A stretch of 64,000 bases of DNA from Fictibacillus nanhaiensis (GTDB lineage: Bacteria > Bacillota > Bacilli > Bacillales > Fictibacillaceae). Below are positions 35,353-42,966 of this stretch, in pieces. Under the pieces are notes generated by a model that was given only the letters and a program-made list of their open reading frames with translations, was not told where the DNA came from and searched no databases. How positions within the stretch are numbered: position 1 is the first letter of the stretch; every line of letters begins with the position of its first letter. The position numbers and the translations under genes are program-made. The DNA lies in NCBI GenBank assembly GCA_017052515.1, contig JAFHKR010000039.1, forward strand, positions 1,550,001-1,614,000. Reading direction: 5' to 3'.

Positions 35353-36058
35353 TGGTCTCAATCAATTCATCACTTGAAGTACAATAATGATAAGGAACTT
35401 TGTCATGTGTTACAGAAAGCATCGAAGGATTCCACCATATTGCCGTCCACTCTGCTTGGACCGCTGGAATTATATCTAACGAATAGGAATCACCGACATA
35501 GTAAAAGGCACTTGCTTCCACTCTTTTGCTCACAACACGGAAGATTTCGGGACTAGGTTTAGCCACTTTAATTTCCGATGAAATATAGATGTGTTTTTCA
35601 GGAATATCAAAAGGCAGATGTTTTATTTTGTTTCTCTGAACGGCAGCTTCTCCATTAGAAATGATTCCGTACGTGATTTTTTTACGGTTTAAAAGTTGAA
35701 TGATTTCCTTTATCCACGGATAGGGCTCTACAAAATAATGGATATTTTCTTCAAAATATTGTTGATATTGCTGGATCTCTTTGTCACTAAAATTATTTAT
35801 TCCTACTGCATGTAAGGATGAGGATAGTCTTTTCCTTTGATATTCTTTACGGGTGATCCATGCTCTTTCATAAGCATACCAATAGAGATCACAGTATGAT
35901 TTATAATGAGGGAACCATTTTTCTTCTAACTTCTTATTTTTCTCACCTATAGAAAAGATGCAACGAAATGCAAATAAAGAAGCCTTCTTAAAGGAGGCTT
36001 CATAATCAAACAGCGTATTATCTAAGTCAAAGAAGACTGCTGCTTTTTTTGATCGCAT
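35333..36058 (-). CDS. HAD-family hydrolase
   Basis: Haloacid dehalogenase-like phosphatase of 241 residues with a helical cap (C1). Motif I FFDLDNTLFD carries the nucleophile Asp, motif II is YGIISNGEA, motif III the Lys in KVAKPSPEIF and motif IV GDSYSLDIIPA. The type is close to YjjG/pyrimidine 5'-nucleotidase and putative phosphoglycolate phosphatases; the substrate cannot be told. The ATG at 36058 lies two bases after the stop of the small upstream gene, so it is probably coupled to it. Confidence 0.88.
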   Translation of the reverse strand: MRSKKAAVFFDLDNTLFDYEASFKKASLFAFRCIFSIGEKNKKLEEKWFPHYKSYCDLYWYAYERAWITRKEYQRKRLSSSLHAVGINNFSDKEIQQYQQYFEENIHYFVEPYPWIKEIIQLLNRKKITYGIISNGEAAVQRNKIKHLPFDIPEKHIYISSEIKVAKPSPEIFRVVSKRVEASAFYYVGDSYSLDIIPAVQAEWTAIWWNPSMLSVTHDKVPYHYCTSSDELIETITKCIE

Positions 36059-36060
36059 GG

Positions 36061-36237
36061 TCAAATGATTTCATCCATCATTTTTGATCGCAACCCTGGA
36101 AATGACATGGCACTTCCCACTAAGAAACGACGAATTAAGGGATTACCAAGAGCGCTATTCATCAATCGGTATCTCATTCTGTAGCCGAGCGCAATAGCGA
36201 GGAATACCAAAAAGCTTTTAATCACGAATCCTTTCAT
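36061..36237 (-). CDS. Small membrane-anchored protein, 58 residues
   Basis: A short ORF with a perfect AAGGAGG seven bases before its ATG. The product starts MKGFVIKSFLVFLAIALGY, a single hydrophobic segment, followed by a basic stretch with RMRYRLMN and NPLIRRFL and an acidic end MMDEII. The stop lies two bases before the HAD hydrolase ATG, so the two form an operon. B. subtilis has a gene of similar size (yqgO) in a comparable place, but I cannot confirm homology. The role is unknown. Confidence 0.7.
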   Translation of the reverse strand: MKGFVIKSFLVFLAIALGYRMRYRLMNSALGNPLIRRFLVGSAMSFPGLRSKMMDEII

Positions 36238-36280
36238 GTGAAAACCTCCTTGCTACTACTTTCTGTTTGGAATCCACTTT

Positions 36281-36883
36281 TTATTCGTTCCCGAGATTTA
36301 AAAGATCTTCTTGCGTGTTCACATTTTCAAAAAAGTAAGCCTCTTCTTTTTGTACCTCTATATATTTTGTGTTTTTTTGTTTCAATAAGGATAAGACCTT
36401 TAAGTTTTCGTTATCTAAGTTCTCTTTGATTTCAGAAAGACAAGATCGTTTGTACACACCGTTTAAAGGATATACTTTCCCGTTCAATATTGGGATAACT
36501 GCGTCATACTCTGGTTGCTGAAGTGCAATGTCTAACCATTTTCCATACATCTCACTGCTCATCCTAGGCATATCACAAGGCGTGATCAAATAATATTGCC
36601 CACTTACTTCCATCATCGCACTGTATATTCCAGCTAAAGGACCTTTACCCTTAAAAGCCTCAACATCAGAAATTAGTTCTACAGAATGGGAATGGTATTG
36701 TTCTAATTTCTCTATCTCTTCATTACGGACAACAGCTACAAGTGCGTCTGAATATGGAGCGATCGTCTTCAGTGCTTTTTCAAAAAAGGTAGCATCCCCC
36801 CATTTAGTGAACAATTTAGGACTTCCAAACCTTCTAGACTGACCACCCGCAAGAACAACACCTATCACCAACTTTTGATCCAT
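36281..36883 (-). CDS. mobA: Molybdenum cofactor guanylyltransferase
   Basis: Transfers GMP from GTP to molybdopterin to give the guanine dinucleotide cofactor. The nucleotide loop LAGGQSRRFGSPK, the GPLAGIYSAM motif and the Mg-binding Asp in ITPCDMPRM mark MobA. The product is 200 residues long. Other moa/moe genes are not in the window, so the gene stands apart from its pathway. It overlaps the end of the DUF92 gene by 19 bases and is likely co-transcribed with it. Confidence 0.88.
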   Translation of the reverse strand: MDQKLVIGVVLAGGQSRRFGSPKLFTKWGDATFFEKALKTIAPYSDALVAVVRNEEIEKLEQYHSHSVELISDVEAFKGKGPLAGIYSAMMEVSGQYYLITPCDMPRMSSEMYGKWLDIALQQPEYDAVIPILNGKVYPLNGVYKRSCLSEIKENLDNENLKVLSLLKQKNTKYIEVQKEEAYFFENVNTQEDLLNLGNE

Positions 36884-37653
36884 ATGTATAAACCTCCAGC
36901 AATCAAGCCTCCAATAATAGTCGAGGAAAAATTCACAACATTGTTTGTGAAAAAAGGATTCCCAAATATTTTTATTGTCTTAACCCCACAATGAACGTGA
37001 CTCTCTGTTTCTCTTTTACAAATGGAACAAACATATTTTTGTTCAAACCAAGCTCCAAAAATGGTATCAGCTATGTTTCCTAAGAAACCAGATAAAGCAA
37101 TACACAACCCGATCGCAATTGATGAATCATAGAGCATATAAAAGCTGAAGCCTATAAACGTTGCTCCGAACGCTGCTGCAACTGTACCTATACTTGAAAT
37201 GGCACCTGATAGACCAGGATCGACTCTTCTCCATTCTTTAATATGAAAAGGTCTCTTTTTTGAAAGAACACCGATCTCTGAAGCCCACGTATCAGCTGTA
37301 GCTGTCGCAAAGGTAGCTGCGAACACAATCATCCATATAGGATCTGAAATCGTAACGTAACCTACTGCCGCCAGCAGAGCTGCTCCACCATTGGCAAGCA
37401 CTTGACCAGCTGTTCTTCCTTTTTTGTCTTCTGTATGACTTGCGTCGTTACCCAGCTTTTTGTCTTTCTTCCATTTCGTCAAAAGTGTAGAAGTTATGAA
37501 GAATAGACCAAGTAGAATCAAACCTTGCCAACCAAAAGCTTTGTAAATAATTACTCCCAATACAAAAGCTGTTACACTTCCTGCGACGGTTAGCCATTTT
37601 AGCAGAACTGAAGCTATGGAAAGAAGAGCGATACCAACTATAATGATTATCAT
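36865..37653 (-). CDS. DUF92 family membrane protein
   Basis: Polytopic membrane protein of 262 residues with about six hydrophobic segments. Family marks are GRTAGQVLANGGAALLA, ADTWASEIG, PGLSGAISSIGT and the end NNVVNFSSTIIGG. DUF92 includes the plant phytyl-phosphate kinase VTE6 and human TMEM19; a lipid- or prenyl-phosphate kinase role is therefore possible. A cytoplasmic loop has two Cys pairs (CSICKRETESHVHCG), which might bind a metal. The ATG follows the fthC stop directly. Confidence 0.85.
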   Translation of the reverse strand: MIIIIVGIALLSIASVLLKWLTVAGSVTAFVLGVIIYKAFGWQGLILLGLFFITSTLLTKWKKDKKLGNDASHTEDKKGRTAGQVLANGGAALLAAVGYVTISDPIWMIVFAATFATATADTWASEIGVLSKKRPFHIKEWRRVDPGLSGAISSIGTVAAAFGATFIGFSFYMLYDSSIAIGLCIALSGFLGNIADTIFGAWFEQKYVCSICKRETESHVHCGVKTIKIFGNPFFTNNVVNFSSTIIGGLIAGGLYIWIKSW

Positions 37654-38211
37654 CTACTTAAACCGGCCATCTTCTGTAATAATGATATCTACCGGTATAT
37701 CGTAGTTTTCATGTGGAAGAGATCTAGTTGTCTGCAACATGTATGCTAGTGAAATTTTAGATCCGTCATAAGTTTGTAAGTAACGATCGAAATAGCCACC
37801 TCCATAACCGATCCTATATCCCTCTCTATCAAAGACAAGACCTGGAACGACGATCACGTTCATCTGTGACGGCTCTATGCACGAAGTAACCTCTACTTTA
37901 GGTTCGTATAGATCCATATATACATTTTCTAATTCTTCATACGTACAGATTTCTCTGAACTCCATCTGTTTATGTTTAGAGTAGCACTTGGGTACAGCGA
38001 CAGTCTTTCCTTCTCTCCATGCTTGATCTATGATGTACGATGTATCTAGCTCAAACACTCGTGAGACTGTGATCCCGATACAATCTGCTGTTTTCCATTC
38101 GTCTGTTTGAAATAAGAGATTTGATATCACTTCGCTTTTTGCTATTCTTTCCTCTTTTTCGATTGAGAGCAACACATTTTTTAGCTCTTTTCGCCATTGT
38201 GATTTATCCAT
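37654..38211 (-). CDS. fthC: 5-formyltetrahydrofolate cyclo-ligase
   Basis: Converts 5-formyl-THF to 5,10-methenyl-THF with ATP; salvages folate that would inhibit glycine and serine enzymes. The ATP/folate loop GYGGGYFDRYL near the C-terminus and VPGLVFDREGYR are diagnostic. The protein has 185 residues (B. subtilis YqgN). AGAGGTG lies eight bases before the ATG. It forms an operon with DUF92, mobA and perhaps more. Confidence 0.95.
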   Translation of the reverse strand: MDKSQWRKELKNVLLSIEKEERIAKSEVISNLLFQTDEWKTADCIGITVSRVFELDTSYIIDQAWREGKTVAVPKCYSKHKQMEFREICTYEELENVYMDLYEPKVEVTSCIEPSQMNVIVVPGLVFDREGYRIGYGGGYFDRYLQTYDGSKISLAYMLQTTRSLPHENYDIPVDIIITEDGRFK

Positions 38212-38264
38212 GGATTAAACACCTCTATAACGTGATGTATCTATCATATCATGAGTTTGATTGC

Positions 38265-38306
38265 ATGAAAAAACGCCTGATCCCTCATTAGCATGGGTCT
38301 CAGGCG
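38265..38306 (-). terminator. Terminator of rpmG
   Basis: CGCCTGA (38274-38280) pairs with TCAGGCG (38300-38306), with an inner CCC/GGG pair, and is followed by a T run on the minus strand. Confidence 0.85.
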
Positions 38307-38319
38307 CTTCTACGTGAAA

Positions 38320-38469
38320 TTACTTTGTTTCACGGTGAACTGTGTATTTCTTTAAACGCGGGCTGTATTTTTTAAGCTCTAAACGGTCTGGATTCGTACG
38401 CTTGTTTTTTGTAGTGATGTAGTTACGATCACCAGTTTCAGTACAAGCTAAAGTAATGTTTACACGCAT
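38320..38469 (-). CDS. rpmG: Ribosomal protein L33
   Basis: Protein of the large ribosomal subunit, 49 residues, starting [17 protein letters not shown] and ending HRETK. GGAGGG lies upstream of the ATG. Only one cysteine (Cys9) is present: the two CxxC pairs of zinc-binding L33 are replaced by TETG and SPRL. It is therefore a zinc-free form by sequence. Place next to fthC equals that of B. subtilis rpmGA. Monocistronic, with its own terminator. Confidence 0.96.
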   Translation of the reverse strand: MRVNITLACTETGDRNYITTKNKRTNPDRLELKKYSPRLKKYTVHRETK

Positions 38470-38568
38470 TGTTGTTTCCCTCCACATCTTTACCAAAGTA
38501 CATTATCATGGTTACTAACAGTCATATTCTCTATTAAACCATACCATAACATGATAACAAATTCTTTT

Positions 38569-40551
38569 CTAACGAGCAAGTGAGTTTTGTGAAAGTTTCT
38601 CATAGACTTTTGTATATTCTTTTAGAACATCAACAAAAGTGGCATGTGACCAAGTGAGAGGGGCAACGGACAAAGCCTCTCCTGTAAACGGATGAAGCTG
38701 CTCTGGTAGGACACCTGTAGAAAAGCTATGCTCGTGAATCCAGCGTAATATTTCATGCGGACGCTCCAGGTCCTGAAGTGATTTCGCGCATTGAACATAC
38801 CATTTAGCAAGCCATAACGTACAGATCAACCAAGGATTCCCAGGAGCTCTTGTCATGTCATGCGTTTGCTGAAAATAATAATCATTGGTATATCTGGCAA
38901 TCCCGCCTACACCTGACTTAATGCTCAACTCTTCGTTCATCTGCTGCATCGTTCGGACAATCCGTTCATCATCGGCAGGATAAACACCGAAGGCAAAGAG
39001 AGCATACATACTGGATTCCATCGTGAAGTCTTTTTTATAAGCGTTATCATCCAGCAAGTAGATGCCTCTTAAAAACCTCCCTGAATCTTCATCATACAAA
39101 TGCTTTTCCATTCCTGCTTTTATTCGGTCAGCACCCTTCTTGTACCTGTCTGCCCGATCGTCCTCACCGAAGAGTGTCGCGAAAGAATAAGCCGCCATAA
39201 GTCCACCGTAAACTGAGCTTGCTGTAAAGGTAAAGATTCCTCTTCTTTCTTCCCAAAGATCATAAGAAGGCAACGGAAGGTCTAGCTCTTCTTGCATATA
39301 TTGAAGTAAGAATCTCGCACTCGGACGCACTAATGACCGATAGAGAGATTGAGCAAACTCAATATCCCCTGTTTCTTTATAATGTTCCCAAAATGCCCAT
39401 AGGACGAGCGCCGTTTCATCTTCTTGTATCGGCAGTTGGCTAGAACCTTCTTTATCAATCATAGGATGCCACGATGATCCGATCGAACCGTCGGGGTTAT
39501 ACTTATGATGAAGATAACCCTCTTTGGTTAAAACATCCGCACATCTCCGATAGAAGTTCTTTACCATTCCATGAAAGCCCGCTTTTGCAACGGCAGCAGC
39601 GATTAACGCGCCATCCCTCGGCCACATGTAGCTGTAGTGGTCACGGTTATAATGCTGTATATCAGAATCGTTCGCTGCTATGATATACCCGTTTTCATTG
39701 GTTTGTGTACGAATGATCAACAAACTTCTGTTATACAGATCGAGAAGTTCATCAGAAAGATTGCAAGGATTGATCTTTGTTTTGTTCACCCATCTCCTCC
39801 AGTATACATCGATCTTATCGAGCGTTAACGATGGACCGATCTCCATCAGATAATCATAGAGTGAAAATACTTCTTCTCTACTTTTTCCTACTGTCAGAGC
39901 ATAGTTAACGTCTCCTTTTCCATGTGGCGGAACAATGCCTTGTACGGAAAAAGTACTATCAACAGACCCCTGTGCGATCGGATTCACATGAAGATGACCA
40001 TCTTCAGCATCTCTCCAAGTTCCTTCAGCACTTAAGAAACGTTTGACTCCTGTTGTGTATTGATCGATTCCCTTTTGATCGAATGACCCTGTAAACAAAA
40101 AGTAACGATTTTTCTTATAGTGGATGATGACCGATTTTTCAGGATCAAAGTATGCCGTGTCTCCAACTTCATTCTCATAGATAGAAAGGTCTTGATGAAA
40201 GAAAATTTTAATTCTTTTTTCTTCATGTGATTCGTTTAAAACGGTGATTCTTCGCATAAACATATTCTCTCTTTGATGAACAGCGTCTTCAATCTTCAGT
40301 GTTATGCCTTCTTTTACGTTTTTGGCGTATGAAAGTGTAACAAGCGAGTCTAAATGGTAACCAGGCTCAATCACCCATTCCTTTGAAGAAAGCCAAGAAA
40401 AGGAGCCATTGATACTGGCTCCTAGACGGTTAACATGTCCTTGGACATGATTTTGCTGACCGACGTAAGGAAAATAGATGTCTCTGATCTGCAAATATTC
40501 ATCTAAATTAATTAATAGTTTTCCGTTTCCTAAAACCAAATGTCTTGGCAT
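38569..40551 (-). CDS. GH15 glucoamylase-like glycoside hydrolase
   Basis: Inverting exo-hydrolase family that frees glucose from the non-reducing ends of alpha-glucans. The N-terminal beta-sandwich (about 1-250) is followed by an (alpha/alpha)6 barrel. Diagnostic motifs are YMWPRDGA at about 308, DLWEERRG with the probable acid Glu434, and LPEQLHPFTGEAL with the probable base Glu617, then PLTWSHA. There is no signal peptide, so it acts inside the cell. It is the last gene of the four-gene unit and starts three bases after the preceding stop. Related proteins can also act on isomalto-oligosaccharides or trehalose; the substrate is not fixed. Confidence 0.9.
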   Translation of the reverse strand: MPRHLVLGNGKLLINLDEYLQIRDIYFPYVGQQNHVQGHVNRLGASINGSFSWLSSKEWVIEPGYHLDSLVTLSYAKNVKEGITLKIEDAVHQRENMFMRRITVLNESHEEKRIKIFFHQDLSIYENEVGDTAYFDPEKSVIIHYKKNRYFLFTGSFDQKGIDQYTTGVKRFLSAEGTWRDAEDGHLHVNPIAQGSVDSTFSVQGIVPPHGKGDVNYALTVGKSREEVFSLYDYLMEIGPSLTLDKIDVYWRRWVNKTKINPCNLSDELLDLYNRSLLIIRTQTNENGYIIAANDSDIQHYNRDHYSYMWPRDGALIAAAVAKAGFHGMVKNFYRRCADVLTKEGYLHHKYNPDGSIGSSWHPMIDKEGSSQLPIQEDETALVLWAFWEHYKETGDIEFAQSLYRSLVRPSARFLLQYMQEELDLPLPSYDLWEERRGIFTFTASSVYGGLMAAYSFATLFGEDDRADRYKKGADRIKAGMEKHLYDEDSGRFLRGIYLLDDNAYKKDFTMESSMYALFAFGVYPADDERIVRTMQQMNEELSIKSGVGGIARYTNDYYFQQTHDMTRAPGNPWLICTLWLAKWYVQCAKSLQDLERPHEILRWIHEHSFSTGVLPEQLHPFTGEALSVAPLTWSHATFVDVLKEYTKVYEKLSQNSLAR

Positions 40552-40554
40552 CTG

Positions 40555-42966
40555 TTACACCTGCTGATATAACTGGATTTTTTCAATATATTGAGATGCC
40601 GCTTGTTTTGCTTGTTCAGGGTCCGTATTCTGAGAATATACGGTAAATACAGGCTGTTCTACGTCTGGAAGAATAAGTGTCCAGCCCCCTTCAGGATGAA
40701 AGACTTTAATCCCATCAAGCAATTCTACATTGTTGTCACGAATATCCTCCATCAGTCTACGCATTACTCTCCCTTTCTTATCTTTTGGACAAGGTACATA
40801 TTCTCGTAGCATATGCACGTCAGGAAGCATCTCAACGAGTTCAGATAATGTGATCTTCTGCATCGCCATGATCTCTAAGATATGAACAAACGCATATTGA
40901 GCATCGTATTGATAATTCAGAACGCCATCTCCTACTTCCATGATAGAACGCGGATTAGCTTTCGTACGAATCAGCTTACCTTTTAAACGTTCAGCAATGG
41001 AATCAAGAGCAGAGGATCCATATACAGGGATAGCCATCTCCTTTTGCTTACCTTGAGAAAATGCTGTGAAAACGTATAGAGCAAGCATCGTCTCTTCATC
41101 CAATACTTCACCAGTCTCTGTGATGAGACGCAGTGTTTCACCCGCTTCTCCAATCAAAACACCGATATTGGCATTTGTAACTCTCACAAAGGATGCCATC
41201 TCCTCTGGCTTTGTCTGATATGGGGCGGTGAGAATCTCACAGTTCAATCGATTATATAGATTAGGGATAAAGTTCAGGTACGGCTGGTGATTGTAATTTA
41301 CCACTACTCTAAACTTAGCTTCTTGAATTCCCTTTTCCTGTATTTCTTCCAACAGAGCGGAAATATAGTCTTCATGTTTATTTGCCTGAACAACACCTTT
41401 TCCGATACGATCAAATGATGCACGTCTATAATCTTCCTGCCAATATGCATTCTCGATTTTTCTTTCAAGATCTGAATGAATCGGAAGTCCTTTGTTATCA
41501 TAGAATTCGATCATCAGTTGCTTCTCTCCCGTAGGATTAGAGAACCTTACGTAAACACCGCCCTCTAAACGTTCTTCTTCGATAGAGAAACGGACGACTG
41601 GTGCAACTGTAGGACTGATATCAACCGTATGAACTCCAGAAGAATGAAGTCCTTGAATAAAAGATTGCTTGATCATCACTGAAAAGTCATGCGAGTCACT
41701 TGCGATGATGATCTGTGACCCATAAGGAAGAACAGCTCCATAAGCTGATGCCAGCCTTGCGATATAATCGGGTGTGATCTCAACATTAGCGATCCCAGAT
41801 ACTCCTCTAGATCCAAACAAAGATTTTGTAGCTTTTTTACCCCACACGATTGAGGTGTGAACAAGAGCTTCTTCGAAGATCTCTTTTTCTGGCCAGATCT
41901 TAACATCTGGCTTTAGCGTCGCGTTTTTACCAATCGTACAATGGTTACCGACTACCGCATGTTCAAAGATAGACGCGTCTTTTTCTACTTTTGTACCGTT
42001 CGCGATCGTTGCTCCACGTAATTCACACTGATCGCCTACAAAAACATCGTTCCATAAAACCGTTTTCTTTAAAGAACTTCCTGAGCTTACTACGCTATTC
42101 TTTCCGACAACAGATAGTTTGCCAATATGAGAGCCTTTACGGATAACTGCACCATCAGCAATGCTTACAGGTGCTTCGATCACAGCACCATCTTCAATAA
42201 AAACATTTTCACCGATCCAAACACCAGGCTCTTTTTCCTCTCCTGCAAAAGGTAGATTCACTAAACCGTTCAACATATCATAATGTGATTGACGATACTG
42301 CTGAAGGCTCCCGATATCAGACCAATATCCTTCTGCTTGATAGCCGAACAAATTTTTATCTTCTTTCATAAGCAGCGGAAACAAATCTTTACTAAAATCG
42401 ACAGGAACATCTTTTTCAATATAGTTAAACACTTCTGGTTCAAGTACATAGATGCCTGTGTTCACTGTATCACTAAAGACTTCATTCCAGCTTGGCTTCT
42501 CAAGAAAACGAATGATCTTACCCTCTTGGTTGGTCATGATTACACCATATTCTAGGGGTGAATCTACTTGTTTCATAAAAATTGTAGCTAGAGACTCTTT
42601 ATCTTCATGAAATTGAATTCCCTTTTCAAGGTTGAAATCTGTTAATGCATCACCCGAAATCACAATAAAACGCTCATCCAAAAATTCTTCAGCATTCTTA
42701 ATAGAGCCTGCTGTTCCAAGGGGAGAATCTTCAACAAAATAATGAAGGTTAACACCAAAGTCGCGACCATCACCAAAATAGTTTTTAATTGCATCTGGTA
42801 AGTAATGAACGGTAACGGCGATATCAGTGATACCAAATTTCTTAAGAAGTTCGATACCATACTCCATAACAGGTTTATGAAGCATCGGCACCATTGGTTT
42901 TGGCATATTGCATGTAAGAGGTCTTAATCGTGTTCCTTTTCCACCAGCCATAATTACACCCTTCAT
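40555..42966 (-). CDS. Sugar-phosphate nucleotidyltransferase fused to inactive mutase-like domain
   Basis: Three-part protein of 803 residues. Residues 1-235 form a nucleotidyltransferase domain with MAGGKGTRLRPLT, SPLGTAGSI and GDALTD (Mg-binding Asp). Residues about 250-370 are hexapeptide (left-handed helix) repeats. Residues about 384-803 have the fold pattern of phosphomannomutase, starting FGSRGVSG, but the phosphoserine loop TASHNP is replaced by VRFSNP (473-478) and the metal loop DGDGDR by GEAGET (606-611); the GEMSGH sugar loop is also not recognisable. It is usually annotated as mannose-1-phosphate guanylyltransferase; a glucose substrate is equally possible. Its ATG overlaps the stop of the preceding gene (TAATG). 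Confidence 0.85.
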   Translation of the reverse strand: MKGVIMAGGKGTRLRPLTCNMPKPMVPMLHKPVMEYGIELLKKFGITDIAVTVHYLPDAIKNYFGDGRDFGVNLHYFVEDSPLGTAGSIKNAEEFLDERFIVISGDALTDFNLEKGIQFHEDKESLATIFMKQVDSPLEYGVIMTNQEGKIIRFLEKPSWNEVFSDTVNTGIYVLEPEVFNYIEKDVPVDFSKDLFPLLMKEDKNLFGYQAEGYWSDIGSLQQYRQSHYDMLNGLVNLPFAGEEKEPGVWIGENVFIEDGAVIEAPVSIADGAVIRKGSHIGKLSVVGKNSVVSSGSSLKKTVLWNDVFVGDQCELRGATIANGTKVEKDASIFEHAVVGNHCTIGKNATLKPDVKIWPEKEIFEEALVHTSIVWGKKATKSLFGSRGVSGIANVEITPDYIARLASAYGAVLPYGSQIIIASDSHDFSVMIKQSFIQGLHSSGVHTVDISPTVAPVVRFSIEEERLEGGVYVRFSNPTGEKQLMIEFYDNKGLPIHSDLERKIENAYWQEDYRRASFDRIGKGVVQANKHEDYISALLEEIQEKGIQEAKFRVVVNYNHQPYLNFIPNLYNRLNCEILTAPYQTKPEEMASFVRVTNANIGVLIGEAGETLRLITETGEVLDEETMLALYVFTAFSQGKQKEMAIPVYGSSALDSIAERLKGKLIRTKANPRSIMEVGDGVLNYQYDAQYAFVHILEIMAMQKITLSELVEMLPDVHMLREYVPCPKDKKGRVMRRLMEDIRDNNVELLDGIKVFHPEGGWTLILPDVEQPVFTVYSQNTDPEQAKQAASQYIEKIQLYQQV

